Shown piece by piece: positions 34,425 through 43,510 of a stretch of 64,000 nt of DNA. Source of the stretch: Nostocoides sp. (GTDB lineage Bacteria > Actinomycetota > Actinomycetes > Actinomycetales > Dermatophilaceae); assembly GCA_016702415.1 (NCBI GenBank), contig JADJEA010000024.1, positions 248,001-312,000 of the forward strand, given 5' to 3'. Every line of letters begins with the position of its first letter. The first letter of the stretch is position 1. A program made the translations under genes and the position numbers. A model generated the notes under the pieces. It saw only the letters and a program-made list of their open reading frames with translations. It made no database searches and was not told the DNA's origin.

Positions 34425-35452
34425 GCCCGGCTCACCTCCCCCGTCGGCCGGATTCGTTCTGCGGCACGCACTCTCACCGACGCGGACCGGGGGTTGGCGG
34501 CCTGCTCCGGTGCCCCGGCGGTCTCGGCCCCGCGGGTGAGAAGGCGAAGGTAGGGAGCGTCCTCGAGGCGTTCGATCGGCATACCCGGGGCGGCACTGCT
34601 GGTGGCGCCGGCGCGAAGCGTCTGCTTGGTGATGCGGTCCTCGAGGGAGTGATAGGACATCACCGCGATCCGTCCGCCCACGGCGAGCGCGTCGAGCGCG
34701 GCGGGGAGGGTCGCCGACCACGTGGAGAGTTCGGCATTGACCTCGATCCGCAGCGCCTGGAAGGTCCGCTTGGCGGGATGACCCCCAGACCGCTGCGAGA
34801 CTCGAGGAATCGCCGTCTCGAGCACCTCAACCAACTCTCCCGTAGTCCTGAACTCCCGTCTCGATCGCCGCGCGACGATGGCTGCGGCCACTCGTGGAGC
34901 GAACCGTTCCTCGCCGTAGTCGCGCAGGATTCTGACCAGGTCGGCCCGATCATAGGTATTGAGCACCTCCGCAGCCGTGACGCCGCGCCGTTGGTCCATG
35001 CGCATATCCAGCGGAGCGTCGAATCGGTAGGCGAACCCCCGCTCGGGCACGTCGAGTTGCAGGGACGAGACGCCGAGGTCGAAGAGGATCGCCTCCACCC
35101 GGGGGCAGCCGTATGCCGCGAGCACCTCCGCCACCTCGTCGTACACCGCCTGGACCAGCGTCACCCGGTCGCCAAACCGCCCGAGCCGCTCGGCCGCGAT
35201 CGCCAGCGCCTCACCGTCGCGGTCGATCCCGATCAGACGGGCCGTCGGGGCCGCCTCGAGAAGGGCGACCGCGTGGCCGCCCAGGCCGAGAGTTGCGTCC
35301 ACGAGGACCGCACCCGGGTGAGCCAGGGCCGGCGCCAAGAGCTCGACGATCCGCTCCCGGAGCACGGGCACATGGACCGGCACATGGACCGGCACATGGA
35401 CCGGCGTGGTGCCCGAGGCGTGGGGCTGCACGGCGAGCGGGTCCAGGCTCAT
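34421..35452 (-). CDS. rsmH: 16S rRNA m4C1402 methyltransferase RsmH
   Basis: The predicted product is 343 residues from ATG 35452. SAM-binding blocks are DATLGLGGHAVALLE and GIDRDGEAL, with DLGVSSLQLD, FQALRIEVNAEL and MSYHSLEDR further on. It methylates C1402 of 16S rRNA. The N-terminus contains a 12-bp tandem repeat giving VHVP three times just before the conserved HVPVLRERIVE, so the extra copies extend a natural motif. Confidence 0.95.
   Translation of the reverse strand: MSLDPLAVQPHASGTTPVHVPVHVPVHVPVLRERIVELLAPALAHPGAVLVDATLGLGGHAVALLEAAPTARLIGIDRDGEALAIAAERLGRFGDRVTLVQAVYDEVAEVLAAYGCPRVEAILFDLGVSSLQLDVPERGFAYRFDAPLDMRMDQRRGVTAAEVLNTYDRADLVRILRDYGEERFAPRVAAAIVARRSRREFRTTGELVEVLETAIPRVSQRSGGHPAKRTFQALRIEVNAELSTWSATLPAALDALAVGGRIAVMSYHSLEDRITKQTLRAGATSSAAPGMPIERLEDAPYLRLLTRGAETAGAPEQAANPRSASVRVRAAERIRPTGEVSRA
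35367..35402. repeat. Three copies of a 12-bp tandem repeat in rsmH
   Basis: GGCACATGGACC occurs three times head to tail (35367-35378, 35379-35390, 35391-35402). It encodes VHVP repeats at the RsmH N-terminus and could vary in copy number between strains. Confidence 0.9.
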
Positions 35453-35640
35453 GGCAGTCGTCCTTCGGTCGTGCGGCACGCGATCGGTTGTCGGATGTGT
35501 GGGCGGGATGCCGGCGTGGTCGGCGGGCGACTCCGGATGGCGATGGCCCCTGGTCCCCATCCGCGGCCCGGCGCGGGGGAAGTCGCGTCGGGAAAGCGGC
35601 TGGAGGCCACGAGCCACCGGCGCTCCTGTCGTGGGCGGTC

Positions 35641-36084
35641 TCAGAGCGGCACGCTGCCCTCCTCGTCGAGGCTGTCCAGGACGTCGTCGCTGGAGTCGGC
35701 GATGCTGGCGTATGCCGCGCTGTCCCACACCTCGAGGTAGCTCCCCTGCCCGATGACCGTGCAATCCCGGTCGAGCCCGGCCCACGAGCGCAGCCCGGGC
35801 GGAATGGTGACCCGCCCCTGCCGGTCCAGGGTTTCGGTCGAGGCATTGGCGAGATACGCGCGGCGCAGCGCCCTTACATTGCGGCTCGCCGACGACCCCG
35901 CGGCGAGGGGGTCGATGATCCGGGCCTTGAACTCGGCATACGGATAGATGACGACGCAGCGGTCGGGTCCCTTGGTGACGGCGATGCGCTCGCCCAGGTC
36001 GTCGCGGAACCGCGCGGGGAGGATCATCCGCCCTTTGTCGTCCAGGCGGGGATTGTGCATCCCGAGAAACTCCGCCGACGCCAC
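35641..36084 (-). CDS. mraZ: Transcriptional regulator MraZ
   Basis: This 147-residue protein has two AbrB-like MraZ half-domains: HNPRLDDKGRMILPARFRDDL and STETLDRQGRVTIPPGLRSW. MraZ forms rings that bind repeats upstream of its own operon. The GTG start is preceded by AAGGAGGTGATC, an essentially complete match to the 16S rRNA 3' end, nine bases away. It is the first gene of the dcw operon; 188 bases separate it from rsmH. Confidence 0.94.
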   Translation of the reverse strand: MASAEFLGMHNPRLDDKGRMILPARFRDDLGERIAVTKGPDRCVVIYPYAEFKARIIDPLAAGSSASRNVRALRRAYLANASTETLDRQGRVTIPPGLRSWAGLDRDCTVIGQGSYLEVWDSAAYASIADSSDDVLDSLDEEGSVPL

Positions 36085-36132
36085 CAGAGATCACCTCCTT
36101 CGCCCACCGATCTCCACCAGGCCACCCGATCT

Positions 36133-36151
36133 CCCCACTTTACCCCACTTT
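36133..36151 (-). promoter_or_regulatory. Candidate MraZ operator
   Basis: Read on the minus strand, the segment is two direct repeats AAAGTGGGG with a 10-base period, followed by a degenerate GGGTG ten bases on. MraZ is known to bind direct repeats of TGGGN/AAAGTG type upstream of mraZ. The site lies about 50 bases upstream of the mraZ start, which suits autoregulation. Confidence 0.7.
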
Positions 36152-36297
36152 CCTCCCCGGCGAGGGCGCTCGGACCGGCAACTGCCCGACATCCGCGATC
36201 GGATCTCCCGACGTCGGAGCTAGGCCAATCCGGCGACGTTGAGGCAAGATGCTCACGCGGCAGCGGCGTGGCGCGCCGCACAGAGGGAGGGGCGTCC

Positions 36298-37314
36298 GTG
36301 GGACAACACGATCACCTGGCACAGCAAGATCAAGGAGCACTGGTGACCGCAGGCCAACGAGCCCGCGCCCTCGATGAGGTCCTCGAGGTGACGACGAGTC
36401 TGGCCGCCTCGATGCGGACGGTCATCGAAGGCAAGCCTGAGGTGATCCAGACCGCGCTGACGGCCCTGCTCGCCGAGGGCCACCTCCTCCTCGAGGACGT
36501 CCCCGGGGTCGGCAAGACGATGCTCGCCAAGACCCTGGCCCGGTCGATCGACTGCTCGGTACGCCGCATCCAGTTCACACCGGATCTCCTGCCGAGCGAT
36601 ATCACCGGTGTCAGCGTCTTCAACCAGGACGTGCGGGCGTTCGAGTTCCGACCCGGCGCGATCTTCGCCAATGTCGTCGTCGGCGATGAGATCAACCGCG
36701 CCTCCCCCAAGACCCAGTCCGCTCTTCTGGAGTGCATGGAGGAGGGTCAAGTCACGGTGGACGGGCGGACCTACACCCTCCCGCACCCGTTCATCGTCAT
36801 GGCGACCCAGAATCCCATCGAGATGGAGGGGACCTATCCCCTCCCTGAGGCCCAGCGCGACCGCTTCATGGGCCGGGTCTCACTCGGCTATCCCAATGCG
36901 CGCAGCGAGATCGACATGCTCGAGTCGCACGGGCAACGCTCGCCGCTCGACGAACTCGCCCCGGTCACCGACGCGGCAACCGTCAGCCGACTCATCCACG
37001 CGGTCCGGCTCGTCCACACATCGGACTCGATTCGGCAGTACATCGTCGACCTCGCCCACGCCACCCGCGACAACTCGGCGATCCGTCTCGGCGCGTCCCC
37101 GCGGGCGACCCTGCACTTGCTGCGGGCGGCCCGGGCGCACGCGGCGCTGGCGGGCCGCGACTATGTCCTCCCCGACGACGTCCAGGCGATCCTGATCCCC
37201 GTCTGGAGCCACCGCCTGATCCTCTCGGGGGAGGCCGCCCAGGCCCGCCGCTCCTCCGCCGACGTCCTGCGCACCGTGCTCGACCGGGTCCGGATCCCGT
37301 CGCCGGGGTTCTAA
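36298..37314 (+). CDS. MoxR family AAA+ ATPase
   Basis: The predicted product is 338 residues. AAA+ marks are Walker A EDVPGVGKT, Walker B VVVGDEINRA, sensor-1 MATQNPIEMEGTYPLPEAQRDRF, and the lid domain. MoxR ATPases act as chaperones for metal insertion or complex assembly, usually next to DUF58 proteins as here. GGGAGGGG five bases before GTG 36298 supports this start; GTG 36343 with AAGGAG is an equally spaced alternative. It is the first gene of a three-gene unit and is divergent from mraZ. Confidence 0.92.
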   Translation: MGQHDHLAQQDQGALVTAGQRARALDEVLEVTTSLAASMRTVIEGKPEVIQTALTALLAEGHLLLEDVPGVGKTMLAKTLARSIDCSVRRIQFTPDLLPSDITGVSVFNQDVRAFEFRPGAIFANVVVGDEINRASPKTQSALLECMEEGQVTVDGRTYTLPHPFIVMATQNPIEMEGTYPLPEAQRDRFMGRVSLGYPNARSEIDMLESHGQRSPLDELAPVTDAATVSRLIHAVRLVHTSDSIRQYIVDLAHATRDNSAIRLGASPRATLHLLRAARAHAALAGRDYVLPDDVQAILIPVWSHRLILSGEAAQARRSSADVLRTVLDRVRIPSPGF

Positions 37315-37322
37315 GAGTCCGA

Positions 37323-38555
37323 ATGCCGCGCCTCACCGACTCCCTGACCCTGCGCGGACGCTGTTTCCTCGCCGCGGGAAGCGCACTGGTGGTGTGCGGC
37401 CTCGTCCTCGGCTTCCGCGAGATCACCCGGATCGGGGTGCTGGTCGGTGCGCTGCCGCTGCTCGTCGGGCTCATCGGCGTCCGGCGAGGGCTGCACCTGC
37501 GCACCGAGCGGACGGTGATCCCGGGCCGAGTGAGCATCGACCAGGTCAGCGATGTCGTGCTCACGGTCGTCAACGAGGACGCCCGGCCGACACCGATCCT
37601 CATGGCCGAGGAGCAGGTGGATTATGCCCTCGGCGACCGTCCCCGGTTCGTCATCCCCCGGCTGGCTCATGGCGAGCGGCAGCAACTGCCCTACCGCGTT
37701 CGCTCCAATGTCCGAGGCCGCCACCGCCTCGGCCCGCTCGCCCTCCGCGTCAAGGACCCCTTCGACCTGTCCGTCCGGCTGGCCGTCGTCGCCGACGTCG
37801 GGGAGGTCATCGTCCTTCCCCGAGTCGTCGACCTGGCCACAGCCGGCGCCGCGGCGGGGGTTGGTGCCGAGGGGACCATCCCCCACATGGTTGCCCTGCA
37901 CGGCGAGGACGACGTCTCGGTCCGGGAGTACAGGGACGGCGACGACCTGCGCCGAATCCACTGGCCGGCAACGGCCCGGTCCGGCGAACTCATGGTCCGC
38001 CAAGAAGACCGGCCGTCCCGGCGGCGCGCCGTGATCGTCCTCGACGACCGCGACTCGACGGGGTCGGGCCCCCGCTCGGGCGGATCCTTCGAATGGGCCA
38101 TCACGATGGCCGCCTCGGTGGCGGCGCTCCTTTCCCGGGCCAACCTCTCGGTGCATCTCGTCTGCGGGGGCGTGGTCACCGACGCACCGAGCGACGACTC
38201 CTTCGCCCTGGACAACGTCCTCGAAGCCCTCGCCGTAGCCGAGTTGGCACCCCCCGACGTCTTCGCGCACAGCCTCTCGGTGGCGGCGGACCGGATCGGC
38301 GACGGCGCCATGACGGTAGCCGTGGTCGGCCCCCTAGCCGAGCACGAGACCATCGCGCTGGCCCGGTTGCACAGCGGCGGCTCTCCCGCCCTCGCGCTCG
38401 TCATGGACCTCGCCGGAGCGAACAGCGGCCTCGCCGCACGGACCGCGGACGATCTGCGCACCCACGGGTGGACCAGCGCCCTCGTCGCCAATGGCACCTC
38501 GGTCCCCGATGCCTGGAGCAGCGTCGCGACCTCGTTGACGGCGGTGCGACGATGA
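37323..38555 (+). CDS. DUF58 domain protein
   Basis: This 410-residue protein has two N-terminal membrane helices (RCFLAAGSALVVCGLVLGF and IGVLVGALPLLVGLIGV) and a C-terminal DUF58 region with REYRDGDDLRRIHWPATARSGELMVRQ, resembling a von Willebrand-type fold. It is a standard partner of MoxR and a transglutaminase. The gene starts eight bases after moxR and its stop overlaps the next start (ATGA). Confidence 0.9.
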   Translation: MPRLTDSLTLRGRCFLAAGSALVVCGLVLGFREITRIGVLVGALPLLVGLIGVRRGLHLRTERTVIPGRVSIDQVSDVVLTVVNEDARPTPILMAEEQVDYALGDRPRFVIPRLAHGERQQLPYRVRSNVRGRHRLGPLALRVKDPFDLSVRLAVVADVGEVIVLPRVVDLATAGAAAGVGAEGTIPHMVALHGEDDVSVREYRDGDDLRRIHWPATARSGELMVRQEDRPSRRRAVIVLDDRDSTGSGPRSGGSFEWAITMAASVAALLSRANLSVHLVCGGVVTDAPSDDSFALDNVLEALAVAELAPPDVFAHSLSVAADRIGDGAMTVAVVGPLAEHETIALARLHSGGSPALALVMDLAGANSGLAARTADDLRTHGWTSALVANGTSVPDAWSSVATSLTAVRR

Positions 38556-40933
38556 CGCGCCAGGCCCGCGCCGGCGACGCTCTGGTCGCTCTCGCCGCGA
38601 CCTGGGCGGCGATCGTCCCCATCCGGACCCTGTTCTCCACCTGGGCGTGGATCAGCCCGGCACTGTTGACCTCCCTGGTTGTCGTGGTCGCCGGGGTGGC
38701 CATCCGGGCGTTGGTGGCCGTCCGGTGGGCGGTGATCCTGACCCAACTGCTCACCCTGGTGGCCATGATCTGCGCCCTCCACCTGCGTGGTCACCTCTGG
38801 CATGGTCACCTCTGGCACGGCCTTCCCCTCGCGGACGCCGTCCTCGCCCTCAACCGGATCCTCTACGAGGGCCGCATGACGATCGTGACGTATGCCGCGC
38901 CCGCCCCCACCAACCGCGGCATCGTCGTCGCCTTGACCATCGTCGCCGGACTGCTGGTGCTCGCCGTCGATGCCACGGCCGTCACCTTCCGCTCGCCCGC
39001 CCTGGCGGGTCTGCCATTGCTCGCGGCCTACCTCATCACCGCCTCCAACACGGGGGTCCCCCTGCGCTGGTATGCCTTCGTCATCCCGGCGGGGTTGTGG
39101 ATGGCGATGGTGGCCCGGGCGGGGATGGACGGCATCCGGCGGTGGTCGACCGCGGTCCCGCTTCGCGCCGGGACCCGGCGGCGCGATGGCGTCGACGGCT
39201 TCGCCGTCGCGGCCCGGAATCTCGCTCTCGTCGCTGTGGTCAGCGCCCTGGTGCTGGCCTGGGCCATCCCGCACCCGTCCGCTCGATTCCTCGGTGAGGG
39301 ACTCGGCCGCGCCCCCTCGGGAGGCGGAAGCACCGGCTCCTTCGAACTCTCCACCACCCTCGACCTGACCCGCAGCCTCGAGCAACAGAGCGACGCGGTC
39401 GTGCTGCGCTACCGCACCTCCTCGGCGCGCGTCGACCCGCTGCGCATCGCGGTGCTCGGCGACTATGGCCCGGACGGCCAGTTCCGGCGGAAGCGGGTCT
39501 ACCCGGCAACCGTGCTCACCAGCGGGAGTCCCATCGTGGGGGTGCCTCAGGTCACCGGAGACGACTCCAACGCGGGCAAGTCGACCTTCAGCGTCGACTC
39601 GAGTCGGCTCGCAGCACCCCAGATCGCCGTCCCCGACCGGGTCACCCAACTCGACTTCCCCGACGATGTCGTCGCGAGCCGGTTCTCGGACGGCACGGTC
39701 GATGTCAGCAGTCGCCTGACGTCGTACAGCGGCACGTTCGACAGTGCCACCCCCACAGCGGTCATGCTCGAGCGCTCGGACGTGCGCGATGACACGCTCG
39801 ATGTCTTGCCCGGCGTCCAACTCCCTGACGCGGACTCGCTGGTCGTCGAGCCGCGAGCCGCGGCGCGGCTGCAGGCGATCCTCGACACGATCGTCCCCAG
39901 GGGCGCCCGCGACCTGCAGGCCGCGGTCGCCATCCAGGACTATCTGCGCTCGGCCGCCTTCACCTACAGCCTGACCCTGGCCCCCGATCCGGCAGTGGAC
40001 GGTCAACCACTGGACCCGGTCTCCCGCTTCCTTGAGACGAAGGTCGGCTACTGCCAGCAGTTCGCGACGGCGATGATCATGCTCGCGCGGGAGTACGGCA
40101 TCCCCGCTCGGATGGTCATCGGATTCCTGCCCGGGAGTCTCGACAACGGGGTGCGCACGATCCGCGGCGCGGACGCCCACGCGTGGCCGGAACTCTTCTT
40201 GGAACCGGTCGGCTGGGTGCGCTTCGAGCCGACCCCGGGATCACGCAGCGGGTCGGTCCCCAGTTACGCCCATGCACCGTCGCCGACCGTCACGTCCGGG
40301 TCGGGGTCGAGCACGTCGCGGCCCAGCGGGCAGCGGCCCGATATCCGGGAACGCCAACCGACAGGCAACCCCTCGACCACCGGCCTGGAGCGGCCGGTGT
40401 GGACCCGCGTGGGCGATATCCCGACGTGGGCGTGGGTCCTCCTCGCGAGCATCCTCGGCGGCCTCGGGGCCCTGACCGTCCCCCTGAGCGCGCGGCTGCG
40501 CACCCGGCGGCGCTTGGCCGCGGCCACGGACGACGCGACCCGGGTCGAGGTTCATTGGCGCGACCTGACCGATCGCCTCACCGACCTGGGGCTGAGCACC
40601 CCCGAGAGTCTCACCCCGCGTCAGACGGAGCGATTCGTCGCCGAGCGCGGTGTCCTCGACGGGGAGGACCGGCAGGCGCTGGGCCGGGTCGTGGCGACCC
40701 TGGAACGGGCCCGGTATGCCGCCCCCTCCCCCTCCTTGCCCGACCCCTCCGCCGATGTCGACACCGTCGTGGCCGCGGTCGCGTCGAGCCGTCGCTGGCC
40801 GACTAGGTGGCTTGCCCGGATTTGGCCGGGCTCAGGTCGTCGTGCCCTCGGTGCGGTCGCCCACCGGGTGATCTCGCTGCCGGGGCGCTCGCTCAGCGCG
40901 GCCCGGGAGAGTCTGACGCGAGGACCGGAATGA
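38552..40933 (+). CDS. Transglutaminase-like membrane protein (TgpA type)
   Basis: The product has 793 residues. An N-terminal block of about six membrane helices is followed by an extracytoplasmic region with a transglutaminase core: catalytic Cys in VGYCQQFATAMIMLAREYGIPAR and His in ADAHAWPELF. A Ser/Gly-rich linker, another membrane helix (WAWVLLASILGGLGALTVPL) and a cytoplasmic DUF4129-like tail complete it. It overlaps the DUF58 gene by four bases. Substrates are unknown; with MoxR and DUF58 it probably forms a cell-envelope processing complex. Confidence 0.9.
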   Translation: MTRQARAGDALVALAATWAAIVPIRTLFSTWAWISPALLTSLVVVVAGVAIRALVAVRWAVILTQLLTLVAMICALHLRGHLWHGHLWHGLPLADAVLALNRILYEGRMTIVTYAAPAPTNRGIVVALTIVAGLLVLAVDATAVTFRSPALAGLPLLAAYLITASNTGVPLRWYAFVIPAGLWMAMVARAGMDGIRRWSTAVPLRAGTRRRDGVDGFAVAARNLALVAVVSALVLAWAIPHPSARFLGEGLGRAPSGGGSTGSFELSTTLDLTRSLEQQSDAVVLRYRTSSARVDPLRIAVLGDYGPDGQFRRKRVYPATVLTSGSPIVGVPQVTGDDSNAGKSTFSVDSSRLAAPQIAVPDRVTQLDFPDDVVASRFSDGTVDVSSRLTSYSGTFDSATPTAVMLERSDVRDDTLDVLPGVQLPDADSLVVEPRAAARLQAILDTIVPRGARDLQAAVAIQDYLRSAAFTYSLTLAPDPAVDGQPLDPVSRFLETKVGYCQQFATAMIMLAREYGIPARMVIGFLPGSLDNGVRTIRGADAHAWPELFLEPVGWVRFEPTPGSRSGSVPSYAHAPSPTVTSGSGSSTSRPSGQRPDIRERQPTGNPSTTGLERPVWTRVGDIPTWAWVLLASILGGLGALTVPLSARLRTRRRLAAATDDATRVEVHWRDLTDRLTDLGLSTPESLTPRQTERFVAERGVLDGEDRQALGRVVATLERARYAAPSPSLPDPSADVDTVVAAVASSRRWPTRWLARIWPGSGRRALGAVAHRVISLPGRSLSAARESLTRGPE

Positions 40934-40967
40934 CCGGAGCACGCCCCGGCCCGTGAACGCCACGAGA

Positions 40968-41007
40968 CGGGACGCGCTCGGACTGGCCGGGACGCGCTCG
41001 GACTGAC
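40968..41007. repeat. 20-bp tandem duplication in the moxR operon/sigA intergenic gap
   Basis: Two head-to-tail copies beginning CGGGACGCGCTCGGACTG (40968-40987, 40988-41007) lie between the convergent transglutaminase and sigma factor genes. They end just before the sigma factor stop codon. No terminator hairpin is evident in this gap. Confidence 0.75.
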
Positions 41008-41009
41008 CG

Positions 41010-42809
41010 TCAGTCGAGGTAGTCCCGCAAGACCTGCGAACGAGACGGGTGGCGCAGCTTGCTCATGGTCTTGGACTCGATCTGGCGGATTCGCTCGCGC
41101 GTGACGCCGTAGACCTTGCCGATCTCATCGAGGGTCTTGGGTTGCCCATCGGTCAGACCGAACCGCATCGCCACCACGCCCGCCTCGCGTTCGGAGAGGG
41201 TGTCAAGGACGCTGTGCAACTGCTCCTGGAGAAGGGTGAAGCTCACCGCGTCGGCCGGAACGACCGCCTCGGAGTCCTCGATGAGGTCACCGAACTCGCT
41301 GTCCCCGTCCTCACCAAGGGGAGTGTGCAAGGAGATGGGTTCCCGGCCGTACTTCTGGACCTCGACGACCTTCTCCGGGGTCATGTCGAGTTCGCGGGCC
41401 AGCTCTTCCGGGGTCGGCTCGCGGCCGAGATCCTGGAGCATCTGGCGCTGGACTCGGGCGAGCTTGTTGATGACCTCGACCATGTGCACGGGGATGCGGA
41501 TGGTCCGGGCCTGGTCGGCCATGGCCCGGGTGATCGCCTGGCGGATCCACCACGTGGCATAGGTGGAGAACTTGTAGCCCTTGGTGTAGTCGAACTTCTC
41601 GACGGCCCGGATCAGGCCGAGGTTGCCCTCCTGGATCAGGTCGAGGAAGAGCATCCCCCGCCCGGTGTAGCGCTTGGCCAGGGAGACGACGAGACGGAGG
41701 TTGGCCTCGAGGAGGTGGTTCTTGGCCTTCTTGCCGTCTTGCGCGATCCACCAGAGCTCGCGCTTGAGCTTCTGGTCGATCTTGTCGCCGGAGCCGAGGC
41801 GTTCCTCGGCAAAGAGGCCGGCCTCGATGCGCTTGGCCAGCTCGACCTCCTGCTCGGCGTTGAGGAGCGCGACCTTGCCGATCTGCTTGAGATAGTCCTT
41901 GACCGGATCGGCGGTCGCACCAGCGGTGACGACCTGCTGTGCGGGAGCGTCGTCCTCGTCGTCGTCGCGGATGACGAACCCGGCCGACTCGTCGGCCTCG
42001 TCGTCGCTGGCCGCGGGGCTGGCCGAGGCATCCTCGTCGTCGCCGGACTCCTCGCCCTCGACGCGCTCATCGGCTTCGACGTCGTCGGTCTCGACCACCA
42101 GATCGGTCTCGACCACCAGATCGGTCTCGACCACCAGGTCGACCTCGACGGCCAGATCGACCTCGACGACCTCGGCCACAACGTCGACGTCCACGGGTTC
42201 GACGTCGTCAGGGACGACGAGGTCGGGCTCGACATCCTGTGCGGCGAGTCCGGCATCGTCGGCGGTAATCGCGACAGCCTCCTGGGCGGTCGTTGCTCCC
42301 CGGGGCTTCGCCCCTGCCTTGGAGGCCGACGCGGTCTTGCGGGCGGTTCGCTTCGCGGGGGCCGTTTTCGTTGCGCCGGGGCGTTCGCTCGACTCGGACG
42401 CAGCGGCCGGATCGGGATCGGCGACTTCCTGGGTCCCGGGTGCTGCCTGGGACGGGGGCGGCCTTGGTCTGCTGGCGGACCGGGAGGCGGCCTTGGTCGG
42501 GGTAGCGGACCGGGGCGCGGCCTTGGTCGTGGTGCCGGACCGGGGTGCGGCCTTGGCGGTGGCGCCGGACTTCGGCTTTGCCTCCGCGGCGACGGCGACC
42601 TCGATGCCTTGGTCCTCCAGAGCGCGCATCACCGCCTTGCGGCGCGCCGCGCTGGTGACCTTGGCCTCCGTCAAGGCGGCCATGACCGCCTCGCCGCTGA
42701 CCCGGCCGCTGGTGCGGCCGGTGCGGATGAGGTCTTGAAGAGCGGCGTGGGTGAACTCACGAGGGAGTTCGGGGGTGGCGGTGGCGGTCGAACGCGGCAC
42801 TGCTGGCAC
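41010..42809 (-). CDS. sigA: Primary sigma factor, SigA/HrdB type
   Basis: The predicted product is 599 residues. The C-terminal half carries complete sigma-70 regions 1.2 to 4: GATADPVKDYLKQIGKV, NLRLVVSLAKRYTGRGMLFLDLIQEGNLGLIRAVEKFDY, YATWWIRQAITRAM, and the region 4 helix-turn-helix TRERIRQIESKTMSKLRHP. The N-terminal 290 residues are an Ala/Lys/Arg-rich segment followed by a very acidic stretch with 18-bp repeats. GTG 42809, with GGAAAGG six bases upstream, is preferred over TTG 42815. This should direct housekeeping transcription. Confidence 0.95.
   Translation of the reverse strand: MPAVPRSTATATPELPREFTHAALQDLIRTGRTSGRVSGEAVMAALTEAKVTSAARRKAVMRALEDQGIEVAVAAEAKPKSGATAKAAPRSGTTTKAAPRSATPTKAASRSASRPRPPPSQAAPGTQEVADPDPAAASESSERPGATKTAPAKRTARKTASASKAGAKPRGATTAQEAVAITADDAGLAAQDVEPDLVVPDDVEPVDVDVVAEVVEVDLAVEVDLVVETDLVVETDLVVETDDVEADERVEGEESGDDEDASASPAASDDEADESAGFVIRDDDEDDAPAQQVVTAGATADPVKDYLKQIGKVALLNAEQEVELAKRIEAGLFAEERLGSGDKIDQKLKRELWWIAQDGKKAKNHLLEANLRLVVSLAKRYTGRGMLFLDLIQEGNLGLIRAVEKFDYTKGYKFSTYATWWIRQAITRAMADQARTIRIPVHMVEVINKLARVQRQMLQDLGREPTPEELARELDMTPEKVVEVQKYGREPISLHTPLGEDGDSEFGDLIEDSEAVVPADAVSFTLLQEQLHSVLDTLSEREAGVVAMRFGLTDGQPKTLDEIGKVYGVTRERIRQIESKTMSKLRHPSRSQVLRDYLD
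42087..42140. repeat. Three copies of an 18-bp repeat in the sigA acidic linker
   Basis: GGTCTCGACCACCAGATC is repeated at 42087-42104, 42105-42122 and, with one mismatch, 42123-42140. It encodes (D)LVVET units in the acidic N-terminal extension of the sigma factor. Confidence 0.9.
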
Positions 42810-43051
42810 CAGCAACCTTTCCGGCAGGACACAGGAGGCGGCCCGCGATCGCGGCCGCCGAGACAGGGAAACGGGACGGGTGGAAGGACGTGGACGCGGA
42901 TGTGGGACAGGCTCGTCGCCGAGGTCGAGGGAAGTGATTCCCGGCTTGCGCCGTGATCCGCATCGCCATTATAAAACGGCGGTGGCGGCGCGGCACATTC
43001 CACCCGTCATAGTGCGGGGTCTGGCCGGGCCGAGCGGGACCGCCCCGGGGG

Positions 43052-43456
43052 TCAGCCCTCGGCCTTGACGGCCAGGACGGCGCACGGGCTGTCCAGGAGC
43101 ACGCGTTGCGCATTCGAGCCGAGGATGAGTTTGCCGACCGGCGTGCGCCGGCGCAGACCGATCACGATGAAGTCGGCCCCGACCTCGCCGGCGACCTGGA
43201 TCAGATCCTCGGCCGGCTCGTTGCCACGGACCAGGGAATGCACCTCGACGTCGACATCGCGGTCGCGCAGATCCTGGACGACGTCGAGCAGTTCACGCTC
43301 GGCCGGGCTGTCCGGCCCGACATCGGTGACATCGCGGCCACCGCGAGCCGAGTTGACGATGACCAATGGGGTCTTGCGGAGGAGGCTCTCGTCGGCCGCT
43401 CGCGCAACCGCTGCCCGTCCCTCCTTGGTCGGCACGAACCCGACGACGATTGGCAC
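43052..43456 (-). CDS. Universal stress protein (UspA family)
   Basis: This 134-residue single-domain Usp has an N-terminal PIVVGFVPTKEG strand-turn and the ATP-binding signature GLRRRTPVGKLILGSNAQRVL (G-2X-G-9X-G-type with substitutions). It is probably a nucleotide-binding stress protein. GTG start. About 240 bases separate its stop from the sigA start; a sigA promoter is expected there but I could not define one. Confidence 0.88.
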   Translation of the reverse strand: MPIVVGFVPTKEGRAAVARAADESLLRKTPLVIVNSARGGRDVTDVGPDSPAERELLDVVQDLRDRDVDVEVHSLVRGNEPAEDLIQVAGEVGADFIVIGLRRRTPVGKLILGSNAQRVLLDSPCAVLAVKAEG

Positions 43457-43510
43457 GATCGTTCCTCCTCCGGGAGCCCACCGCGTTGTGCATCGCTCCT
43501 CCCAGAGAAC

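Noticed and set aside
37691..40180. 829-residue open frame on the minus strand opposite the DUF58 and transglutaminase genes
   Set aside because: Composition is Arg/Gly/Asp-rich with no domain, and it is antisense to genes with diagnostic motifs.
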